Origin: Streptomyces speibonae
GTDB taxonomy: Bacteria > Actinomycetota > Actinomycetes > Streptomycetales > Streptomycetaceae
Length of the DNA stretch: 5,979 bases
Reading direction: 5' to 3'
NCBI GenBank assembly: GCA_000715605.1
Contig: KL568617.1
Span: forward strand, 8,301-14,279
A model generated the notes under the pieces. The model had not been told where the DNA came from, searched no databases, and saw only the letters and a list, made by a program, of their open reading frames with translations. This document shows positions 1 to 4,538 of the stretch, piece by piece. Position 1 is the stretch's first letter; the number at the start of each line of letters is the position of its first letter. The position numbers were made by a program, and so were the translations under genes.

Positions 1-79
1 GCGTCGAGCCGAGCAGCCAGGGTCTGGCCGTCCCGGTGGTTCCCGGCGATGCCTTGCCGTCCCGCGCAGGCCGGACGGA

Positions 80-502
80 TCAGCCGTTGTAGGGGGCCAC
101 GACGTCCAGGACCCAGGTGACGCCGAACCGGTCGGTGAGCATGCCGTACAGCGGCGACCACGGCGCGGGCTCCAGCGCACGTACGACGGTCGAGCCCTCG
201 GCGAGCTTGGCCCACAGGGCGCTGATCTCCTCCGCCTCGTCACCGCGTACCGAGACGAAGAACGGGTTCTCGCCCTGGCTCCAAGGGAGCTGTGAGGGCA
301 CGTCGTAGGCCATGACGTGGAAGCCGTTGTCGGCGGCCGCCTCGCCCCACATCACCCAGTCCGCCTCGCTCCCGTTCTGTACCGCGTCGGCGTCCTTGTA
401 GGTGACCACGGTGACCCGTCCGCCGAAGACGGACCGGTAGAAGTCCAGGGCCTCACGCGCGGCGCCCCGGAAGTTCAGATGAGTCGTGGTGGTGACGGAC
501 AT
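80..502 (-). CDS. VOC family (PhnB-like / glyoxalase-fold) protein
   Basis: This 140-residue protein has the form of the PhnB / '3-demethylubiquinone-9 3-methyltransferase-like' branch of the vicinal oxygen chelate superfamily. The N-terminal strand and helix read HLNFRGAAREALDFYRSVFGG (residues 8-28), the usual opening with a paired 'A.eAldFY..vFGG' helix. A HVMAYD strand follows at 62-67, and the C-terminal half closes with SPLYGMLTDRFGVTWVLDV (116-134), the typical 'yG..tDrfGv.W.l' signature. Length and the single-module layout match the family. A start at the CAT complement of 500-502 is supported by an AAGGA Shine-Dalgarno (complement of 508-512) five bases upstream. The gene is divergent from the WYL regulator and is its most likely target. 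The substrate cannot be read from the sequence; members include possible lyases, dioxygenases and binding or resistance proteins. Family assignment is firm, function is not. Confidence 0.9.
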   Translation of the reverse strand: MSVTTTTHLNFRGAAREALDFYRSVFGGRVTVVTYKDADAVQNGSEADWVMWGEAAADNGFHVMAYDVPSQLPWSQGENPFFVSVRGDEAEEISALWAKLAEGSTVVRALEPAPWSPLYGMLTDRFGVTWVLDVVAPYNG

Positions 503-515
503 GTTGTTCCTTACC

Positions 516-530
516 TCGATACGTCGATAC
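516..530. repeat. Tandem TCGATAC direct repeat upstream of the VOC gene
   Basis: TCGATAC occurs at 516-522 and again at 524-530, an 8-base period, just upstream of the VOC Shine-Dalgarno. It probably lies in the 5' leader or core promoter of that gene. It may be a half-site pair for a regulator or simply chance; no consensus promoter hexamers could be placed around it with confidence. Confidence 0.35.
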
Positions 531-534
531 CTCG

Positions 535-558
535 GTGCCTTCGAACGGCACGTGTGCC
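535..558. promoter_or_regulatory. Alternating GTGCC/GGCAC inverted repeats in the VOC-WYL divergent promoter region
   Basis: GTGCC at 535-539, GGCAC at 547-551 and GTGCC at 554-558 form two overlapping dyads. The outer one has a 7-base centre containing the palindrome TTCGAA (540-545); the inner one is GGCAC-GT-GTGCC, perfect over 12 bases. The region lies between two divergent starts, so operator function for the WYL protein or another regulator is plausible, but it is inferred from position and symmetry alone. Confidence 0.4.
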
Positions 559-574
559 ACGGTCACAGAGGTAG

Positions 575-593
575 AGGACAGGGGGTGTCCTGT
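575..593. promoter_or_regulatory. Candidate operator: overlapping AGGACA/TGTCCT and ACAGG/CCTGT dyads
   Basis: AGGACA (575-580) and TGTCCT (586-591) are exact inverted repeats around five G residues. A second, shifted dyad, ACAGG (578-582) with CCTGT (589-593), overlaps it. The element sits about 20 bases before the WYL regulator start and directly upstream of its Shine-Dalgarno, where a bound repressor could block the regulator's own transcription and possibly that of the divergent VOC gene. Autoregulation of this kind is common for local regulators with a divergent target. No binding consensus is claimed. Confidence 0.45.
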
Positions 594-596
594 ACT

Positions 597-605
597 GGAG
601 GGAGG
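597..605 (+). promoter_or_regulatory. Ribosome binding site fixing the WYL regulator start
   Basis: The purine run GGAGGGAGG ends 9 bases before the ATG at 615. The in-frame ATG at 606 directly abuts this run, leaving no spacer, and the frame's farther upstream part (from 486) overlaps the divergent promoter region. The site therefore argues for 615 as the true start. Confidence 0.7.
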
Positions 606-614
606 ATGGGATTC

Positions 615-1613
615 ATGCAGAAGACGTCCTCCCGGCTGCTCGCGCTGCTGTCCCTGCTCCAGACGCACCGTGACCGGTCCGGAAACGATCTCGCCGAGCG
701 TCTCGACATCACCGCACGCACCGTGCGTCGTGACATCGACCGCCTGCGCGCACTGGGTTATCCGATCAGGACCCTCAAAGGGCCCGACGGGGGCTACCGG
801 CTGGAGGCGGGCACTCGGATGCCGCCCCTGCTGTTCGACGACGGCCAGGCCGTCGCCCTGGCCGTCGCGCTCCGGACCGTGGCCGCCGGGACCACGGTCG
901 CCGAGGACGCGGCCCGCGCTCTGAGCACTCTCAGGCAGGTGTTGCCGCCGCGCCTGCGTCACCGCGTCGACCAGGTGCGCGTCACCGCCGTCGGACCGCC
1001 CGTAGCCGACGACACGGCGCACCCCGACACCAGGGTGCTGACGGAACTGAGCCGTGTCATCGACGCACGCGAGGAACTGCGTTTCGATTACGTCGCGGGT
1101 TCGGAGACCTCAGCCCCTGTCCCCCGTCGGGTGCAGCCCCACCATGTGGTCGCCCGGCGTCATCGCTGGTACCTCCTCGGGTGGGACCTCGACCGCGAGG
1201 ACTGGCGGACCTTCCGTGTCGACCGCATCCGGCCCCGCACCCCCACCGGTCCCCGCTTCACCCCTCGCGCACTGCCCGGCGGCGACGTCGCCGCCTTCAT
1301 CACCGGCCGGTTCCGGGGCAACGACGGCACCACCAGCGAGTGGCCCTGCGTGGGCGAGGTCGTCCTGCACCTGCCCGCCACCGATGTCGCGCCTTTCGTG
1401 GACGACGGCATCGTCGAGGAACTCGGTCCCCGTCGCTGCCGCCTCACCCTGGGCTCCTGGTCATGGACCGGGCTCGCGGCGGCCCTCGGCCGCTTCGACG
1501 CCGATGTCGACATCATCGGCCCGCCCGAACTCGCCACCGCATGCGCGGACCTCGCCGCCCGATACGCCCGGGCGGCACGCACCGGACAACCGCAGGACGG
1601 TCACAAGCGCTGA
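615..1613 (+). CDS. WYL-domain (YafY/DeoR-type HTH) transcriptional regulator
   Basis: A 332-residue regulator. The N-terminal winged helix-turn-helix reads SSRLLALLSLLQ, then DLAERLDITARTVRRDIDRL (25-44) with the recognition helix TARTVRRDIDRLRALGYPI and a wing at GPDGGYRL (57-63). This is typical of the HTH_11 domain of YafY-type proteins. The C-terminal WYL domain starts near residue 140; its name-giving triad is visible as RWYLLGWDLDREDWRTFRVDRI (184-205), W185-Y186-L187, followed by the usual arginine-rich FRVDRI strand. A WCX-like C-terminal part runs to about 318. WYL domains are thought to sense ligands such as nucleotides or nucleic acids and to control the attached HTH. The gene is divergent from the VOC protein gene and probably represses or activates it and itself. 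Family is certain; ligand is unknown. Confidence 0.95.
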   Translation: MQKTSSRLLALLSLLQTHRDRSGNDLAERLDITARTVRRDIDRLRALGYPIRTLKGPDGGYRLEAGTRMPPLLFDDGQAVALAVALRTVAAGTTVAEDAARALSTLRQVLPPRLRHRVDQVRVTAVGPPVADDTAHPDTRVLTELSRVIDAREELRFDYVAGSETSAPVPRRVQPHHVVARRHRWYLLGWDLDREDWRTFRVDRIRPRTPTGPRFTPRALPGGDVAAFITGRFRGNDGTTSEWPCVGEVVLHLPATDVAPFVDDGIVEELGPRRCRLTLGSWSWTGLAAALGRFDADVDIIGPPELATACADLAARYARAARTGQPQDGHKR

Positions 1614-1645
1614 GAACGGGGCCCCACGCTTCGGGCGTGGCCTCA
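1611..1645. terminator. Hairpin between convergent genes, probable bidirectional terminator
   Basis: CCACGC (1624-1629) and GCGTGG (1635-1640) form a perfect 6-bp stem around the loop TTCGG. TGAG (1611-1614, covering the WYL stop codon) and CTCA (1642-1645) can add an outer imperfect stem. The core lies about 10 bases after each of the two facing stop codons (1613 and 1651), the expected place for a shared terminator. There is no T-tract on either side, which is common in high-GC actinomycetes but leaves efficiency uncertain. Confidence 0.6.
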
Positions 1646-1650
1646 GTTGC

Positions 1651-2484
1651 TCAGTGTGCGATGCCGCGCATCAGGTTCTCCAGGTCCCGTTCGCCGGCCG
1701 GTGTCTGTGCCCCGCCGCGCAGGCCCTCCGCGATCAGATGCCGCGCGGCGGGACGGCCGATGGCGGATGTCCAGGCCGCGTTCTCGCGGAGGAGACCTTC
1801 CTTGAAGTCGTCAGCGGGCAGCGCGTGTTTGACCGCCTCGATGACGCCGTCCGGCAGGGCGGCGATGTTGCGGGCGACACGGTCGACGTACGCGTCGAGT
1901 TCGGCGGCCGGCAGGGCACGGTTGATCCAGCCGTAGGACGCGGCGGTCTCCGCGTCGAACAGGTCGGCGGTGAGGACGACTTCGAGTGCACGGTTGCGCC
2001 CCACACGGTCGCGGAGGTACTGCGTTCCGCCTCCGCCGGGCACGATGCCCATCAGCGCCTCGATCTGGCCGAGGCCGGCGGTCTCGACGGCGGCGAACGT
2101 CATGTCCGCCGCGGCGACGAACTCGGCACCGCCTCCGCGTGCCTTCCCGGCGAGTTTCACGATGGTCACCTGGGGCTGACGACGGATCAACTCACCGATC
2201 GACTGGAACACGTTGACGTCCGGCGGCGCGGAGGCCGCTAGATTCCGGAGAACGTCCGTCTCCTCGCCGATGCGCATGTCCACATGGGCGATGAAGAACT
2301 CCGGGTCGGCACTCGAGAAGACGATCACGCGCACGGACGGATCGTCCCTGAGGGCCGTCAGGACGGTCCGCAGCTCCCGCATCATGGTCGTTCCGAGCGC
2401 GTTCACCGGGGGGTGGTCGAGGACGATCCGGGTGACGCCGTGCTCACCGCTCACGCGCAGGGTCGAGTGGACATCGTTGGTCAT
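1651..2484 (-). CDS. Enoyl-CoA hydratase/isomerase (crotonase) family protein
   Basis: A 277-residue crotonase-fold enzyme, predicted cytosolic. Visible family elements in order: ITRIVLDHPPVNALG-type N-terminal strand (VTRIVLDHPPVNALG, 17-31); FFIAHVDM at 63-70 in the place of the usual 'F.AGaDl'; KARGGGAEFVAAADM (114-128), the oxyanion-hole 'GGG.E...a.D' loop; GQIEALMGIVPGGGGTQ (139-155); and RALEVVLTADLFDAETAASYGWINRALP (165-192). Two acidic residues that align by motif with the catalytic pair of classical hydratases are present, E142 and E168. The substrate acyl-CoA is unknown. The ATG at the complement of 2482-2484 is chosen because GGAG (complement of 2493-2496) stands 8 bases upstream and the family N-terminus begins here; the open frame upstream only mirrors the HxlR gene. 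It is divergent from the HxlR regulator, its likely controller. It may be a hydratase, isomerase or a catalytically different crotonase. Confidence 0.93.
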   Translation of the reverse strand: MTNDVHSTLRVSGEHGVTRIVLDHPPVNALGTTMMRELRTVLTALRDDPSVRVIVFSSADPEFFIAHVDMRIGEETDVLRNLAASAPPDVNVFQSIGELIRRQPQVTIVKLAGKARGGGAEFVAAADMTFAAVETAGLGQIEALMGIVPGGGGTQYLRDRVGRNRALEVVLTADLFDAETAASYGWINRALPAAELDAYVDRVARNIAALPDGVIEAVKHALPADDFKEGLLRENAAWTSAIGRPAARHLIAEGLRGGAQTPAGERDLENLMRGIAH

Positions 2485-2515
2485 GAGTTTTTCTCCGTGG
2501 ATTACCGAAGGGCAC

Positions 2516-2538
2516 GTAGGTTTGCGATGCATACCTAC
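2516..2538. promoter_or_regulatory. 23-bp dyad, candidate HxlR operator
   Basis: GTAGGTTTGC (2516-2525) and GCATACCTAC (2529-2538) are inverted repeats matching at 9 of 10 positions around a 3-base GAT centre. An outer pair, GGCAC (2511-2515) and GTGCC (2547-2551), flanks it. The dyad lies about 31 bases before the enoyl-CoA hydratase start and about 54 before the HxlR start, between the divergent genes. HxlR proteins are dimeric winged-helix regulators that commonly bind such dyads beside their own gene. Site identity is inferred from symmetry and context. Confidence 0.6.
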
Positions 2539-2592
2539 CGTCGGCAGTGCCGGCCCGCCGGTCAAGAACGCACTTTGGGAGCACCTGGGATC

Positions 2593-3000
2593 ATGAAGGA
2601 AACCGACCCGCACAGCATCGACGTGGAGACGGGCCCGGTCTTCCGGGCGGACTGCCCGAGCCGGCCGATCCTCGACCAGATCGCGGACAAGTGGTCGATG
2701 ATGGTGATGGCGCTGCTGGAGCGGCCCATGCGGTTCAACGAACTCAGGCGCGGGCTGGAGGGCATCACGCAGCGCGTCCTCACCCAGACCCTGCGCCGTC
2801 TCGAACGCAACGGCATGATCCGGCGCACCGTGCTGCCGACCCGGCCGGTCGGTGTCGAGTACGCGCTGACACCCCTGGGCGAGTCCCTGCGGGAGCCGTT
2901 CGGCCGGCTCTACGACTGGACCGTCGAGCACAGCGCGGAGATTCAGGACTGCCAACGGGCGTACGACGCCGGGGAGGACGTTCAACAGCCCCTTCCGTGA
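2593..3000 (+). CDS. HxlR-family winged-helix transcriptional regulator
   Basis: A 135-residue single-domain regulator. It shows nearly the whole family signature: CPSRPILDQIADKWSMMVM (21-39) with the N-terminal Cys-Pro, RFNELRRGLEGITQRVLTQT (47-66), LRRLERNGMIRRTV (67-80), and VEYALTPLGESL (88-99). The recognition helix is ITQRVLTQTLRRLERNG and the wing is the RTVLPTRPVGVEY hairpin. Cys21 is the position used for thiol-based sensing in some members such as YodB; a second cysteine, C120, lies near the C-terminus. The ATG at 2593 is chosen because family members begin about 20 residues before the CP motif and GGGAG at 2577-2581 lies 11 bases upstream; the open frame extending further upstream crosses the divergent promoter. 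The gene probably regulates the divergent crotonase gene and itself. Electrophile, redox or other ligand sensing cannot be decided here. Confidence 0.95.
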   Translation: MKETDPHSIDVETGPVFRADCPSRPILDQIADKWSMMVMALLERPMRFNELRRGLEGITQRVLTQTLRRLERNGMIRRTVLPTRPVGVEYALTPLGESLREPFGRLYDWTVEHSAEIQDCQRAYDAGEDVQQPLP

Positions 3001-3037
3001 TGCCTCCGCCCCTCCCCTCAACCTCCGTGAACGTGTG

Positions 3038-3046
3038 TGTCATACT
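3038..3046 (+). promoter_or_regulatory. Possible extended -10 promoter for the polyamine module
   Basis: TGTCATACT contains a TG-N motif followed by CATACT, which differs from TATACT at one base. No good -35 hexamer is seen 16-18 bases upstream. Transcription starting near 3053 would give a leader of about 30 bases before the GTG at 3085. The position, after the HxlR stop and before the four-gene run, is suitable, but the call rests on one hexamer. Confidence 0.35.
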
Positions 3047-3084
3047 CGAGCGCCGATCATGGCAGGAAACGACCGGGGGGCCGT

Positions 3085-3591
3085 GTGTACACCGTTTCTC
3101 TGGACGCTCCTTACCTGGACACGGACGCGGATCAACTCTGCTTCTCGCTGGGCCTGAAGGAGCGTCCGGCGCTGGCAGAACGTGCGGTCTCACTCGGCGG
3201 GCTGGATGTGCGGCTGCGGCTGCTCGGAGCCTCGCACCAGGTGTTCGCCGGTCCCGTGCGGGAGACCGTGGCCTGTCTGCAGGGCGCGGAGCGAGGGCTG
3301 CCCGAGGCCTGCTCCCGTCAACTGCCCGGCTGGGTCTACGACTTCGGAGCCCTCACCCGGCGTCTCCCGCGCGGGGAGTTCAGCACCGAGGTGGCGCGGA
3401 TTCTGGACCGGGCCACGGACGCCGAGCACAGCCTGTGCGGGGTCTTTCCCGGCTCACCGGAGGCGGTCACGGCCGTGGTCGTCGAACCGGCCACGGGACC
3501 GCACGGCGCCGGGCTCGTCTGGCGCACCTGGCACACATATCCGCAGAACGGCCAGATCGTATCGACGCACAGCCGGCTGGAGGCCCGATGA
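3085..3591 (+). CDS. DUF2617 family protein
   Basis: A 168-residue protein recognised as DUF2617 from DVRLRLLGASHQV (41-53) and the C-terminal LVWRTWHTYPQ (144-154). No signal peptide or membrane segment is apparent, so it is probably cytoplasmic. Its function is unknown. The start is a judgement: GTG at 3085 has a G-rich run (3075-3080) four bases upstream and gives the short family-like N-terminus MYTVSLDAPYLDTDADQL. An in-frame GTG at 3037 would add 16 unrelated residues and would fall within the possible -10 element. The stop codon overlaps the start of the DUF4247 gene by 4 bases (ATGA, 3588-3591), a sign of translational coupling. It is the first gene of the run ending in the spermidine synthase, and from memory DUF2617 is also first in the M. 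tuberculosis counterpart (Rv2598). Confidence 0.85.
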   Translation: MYTVSLDAPYLDTDADQLCFSLGLKERPALAERAVSLGGLDVRLRLLGASHQVFAGPVRETVACLQGAERGLPEACSRQLPGWVYDFGALTRRLPRGEFSTEVARILDRATDAEHSLCGVFPGSPEAVTAVVVEPATGPHGAGLVWRTWHTYPQNGQIVSTHSRLEAR

Positions 3592-3992
3592 ACAGCGCCC
3601 GACTCGTCCGCGCAGCGGTGGCGGCCGTGCTGGCCGCGCCCCTGCTCGCCGCCTGTTCCAGCGACGGGGACGGCAACGCGGTCCCGCGCGACTGGATCAG
3701 GAAGACGTACACCTCCAACGGAGGGGACTACCTCGACCCGGACAGCAGTCCGCGCGAGGTCGCCCAGGCGATCCACGACGAGCGGGAGGAACTGGACCGC
3801 GCCTCCGGCGACAACATGGAATTCCTGCGGTACGGCGACGACATGGTCACCGTCTCGCCGTACCGGAGCGGCAGCCTGATCGAGATCGAGGACTACCGCA
3901 ACGGCTACCACCGCCACCGGCGGCACCTCACCTACTGGCCGGACCCGGACAGCGCGAGCTTCCGCGGCGGCGGCCCCGGTGAGGGCAAGTAG
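3588..3992 (+). CDS. DUF4247 family lipoprotein
   Basis: A 134-residue exported lipoprotein. The signal peptide has a basic n-region (R5, R8), a hydrophobic stretch (AAVAAVLAAPLL, 9-20) and a lipobox LAAC with the lipidated Cys23, so the mature protein should be anchored on the outer face of the cytoplasmic membrane. The mature part fits DUF4247: VPRDWIRKTYT (32-42), YLDPDSSPREVAQAI (48-62), MEFLRYGDDMVTVSPY (77-92), IEIEDYRNGYHRHRRHLTYW (98-117), and a short glycine-rich tail. The tyrosine- and histidine-rich segment near 103-116 is distinctive. No catalytic motif is recognised. It starts within the stop codon of the DUF2617 gene, so its translation is probably coupled. Placed beside a membrane-bound aminopropyltransferase, it may work outside the membrane with that enzyme or its product; this is inference from gene order. 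Confidence 0.87.
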   Translation: MNSARLVRAAVAAVLAAPLLAACSSDGDGNAVPRDWIRKTYTSNGGDYLDPDSSPREVAQAIHDEREELDRASGDNMEFLRYGDDMVTVSPYRSGSLIEIEDYRNGYHRHRRHLTYWPDPDSASFRGGGPGEGK

Positions 3993-4090
3993 CACCCGGT
4001 GACCGGCCGGGCCCGCCCGCCGGCGCATCCCTGTTCCTCCCGCACCACCCCTGGACCACGCCCCGACCCCGCCCCAAGAAAGGCAACGCA
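3993..4090 (+). other. C-rich, G-poor intercistronic gap within the run
   Basis: This is the only sizeable gap in the four-gene run. Just after the DUF4247 stop, CCCGG (3995-3999) and CCGGG (4007-4011) can form a short stem with a 7-base loop. From 4026 to 4075 the plus strand has 31 C, 7 G, 6 A and 6 T in 50 bases, the composition expected of a Rho-loading (rut) region. The gap ends with AAAGG (4079-4083), a Shine-Dalgarno 7 bases before the GTG at 4091. It may partly terminate or attenuate transcription between the lipoprotein gene and the membrane genes, or it may be untranslated filler. No promoter could be placed. Confidence 0.35.
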
Positions 4091-4528
4091 GTGACCGACA
4101 TCTTCGAGTCGACCGGCCAGGCCCTGCTCTACGGACTCGTGGGCCTCGTCGTGATGGCCGTCGGCTTCATCGCGCTCGACCTCGTCACGCCGGGCAAGCT
4201 GTACCACGTGGTATGGACCGACCGGAACCGCGGCGCGGCCGTCCTGCTCGGCAGCCAGTCCGTCGCCGTGGGCCTCGTCATCATGAAGGCCATCGAGGCG
4301 AGCGAGTCCGAACAGGGCCTCGGCTACGGTCTGGTGAGCACACTGCTGTACGGACTGGCCGGAGTGCTGGTGATGACCGTGGTCGGCGTCGTGATCGGCG
4401 TGGTCACGCCGGGCCAGATGGGCGCGGTCGTCCTCGACGACCAGGACAGCCGTCCGCATCCCGCCGCCTGGGTGCAGGCCGGCATGTACCTGGGCACCGG
4501 GTTCATGGTCGGCGCGGCGATCTCGTAG
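4091..4528 (+). CDS. DUF350 family membrane protein
   Basis: A 145-residue integral membrane protein of the DUF350 family, with four predicted helices: about 10-33, 49-68, 82-106 and 124-144. It consists of two copies of a two-helix unit. LLYGL...VTPG at 12-35 recurs at 85-108, with 13 of 26 residues identical between 12-37 and 85-110, and each copy is followed by a second hydrophobic helix. The loop TPGKLYHVVWTDRNRGAA (33-50) and its counterpart TPGQMGAVVLDDQDSRPHPA lie on the same side by symmetry. The start is GTG with a good Shine-Dalgarno (AAAGG, 4079-4083). The stop is 10 bases before the spermidine synthase start, so the two are surely co-transcribed and probably partners. The family has no established biochemical role; a membrane partner or a small transport-like protein for polyamine-related compounds is an inference from context. 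Confidence 0.9.
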   Translation: MTDIFESTGQALLYGLVGLVVMAVGFIALDLVTPGKLYHVVWTDRNRGAAVLLGSQSVAVGLVIMKAIEASESEQGLGYGLVSTLLYGLAGVLVMTVVGVVIGVVTPGQMGAVVLDDQDSRPHPAAWVQAGMYLGTGFMVGAAIS

Positions 4529-4538
4529 CGCCCCCTCG

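Noticed and set aside
1..92. Possible end of a plus-strand gene, in a frame open from base 3 to a TAG at 90-92, or a minus-strand gene continuing leftward.
   Set aside because: About 29 codons with no recognisable motif, overlapping the VOC stop by 13 bases. A 9-bp direct repeat GCCGTCCCG (27-35, 56-64) is present but unremarkable in this composition. Too little sequence to call.
453..1022. A 189-codon minus-strand frame covering the VOC-WYL gap.
   Set aside because: It is antisense to the WYL HTH region and overlaps the VOC gene start in another frame; no domain is visible.
1054..2241. A 395-codon plus-strand open frame spanning the WYL gene end and the crotonase gene.
   Set aside because: It overlaps two well-supported genes in other frames and crosses the terminator hairpin. 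Its composition (Ser/Pro/Arg-rich, then antisense-like) is that of a shadow frame.
2485..3021. An in-frame upstream extension of the crotonase gene that would give a 456-residue protein.
   Set aside because: The extra part is antisense to the HxlR gene and passes through the operator-bearing gap. The family N-terminus and a Shine-Dalgarno place the start at 2484.
2547..3587. Upstream continuation of the DUF4247 frame, which would suggest a 481-residue fusion protein.
   Set aside because: It runs out of frame through the HxlR and DUF2617 genes. The lipoprotein signal peptide beginning at 3588 defines the real N-terminus.
3588..3591. ATGA overlap between the DUF2617 and DUF4247 genes considered as a programmed frameshift.
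   Set aside because: Both proteins are complete with their own family start and end, and the second has its own signal peptide. Ordinary translational coupling explains the overlap.
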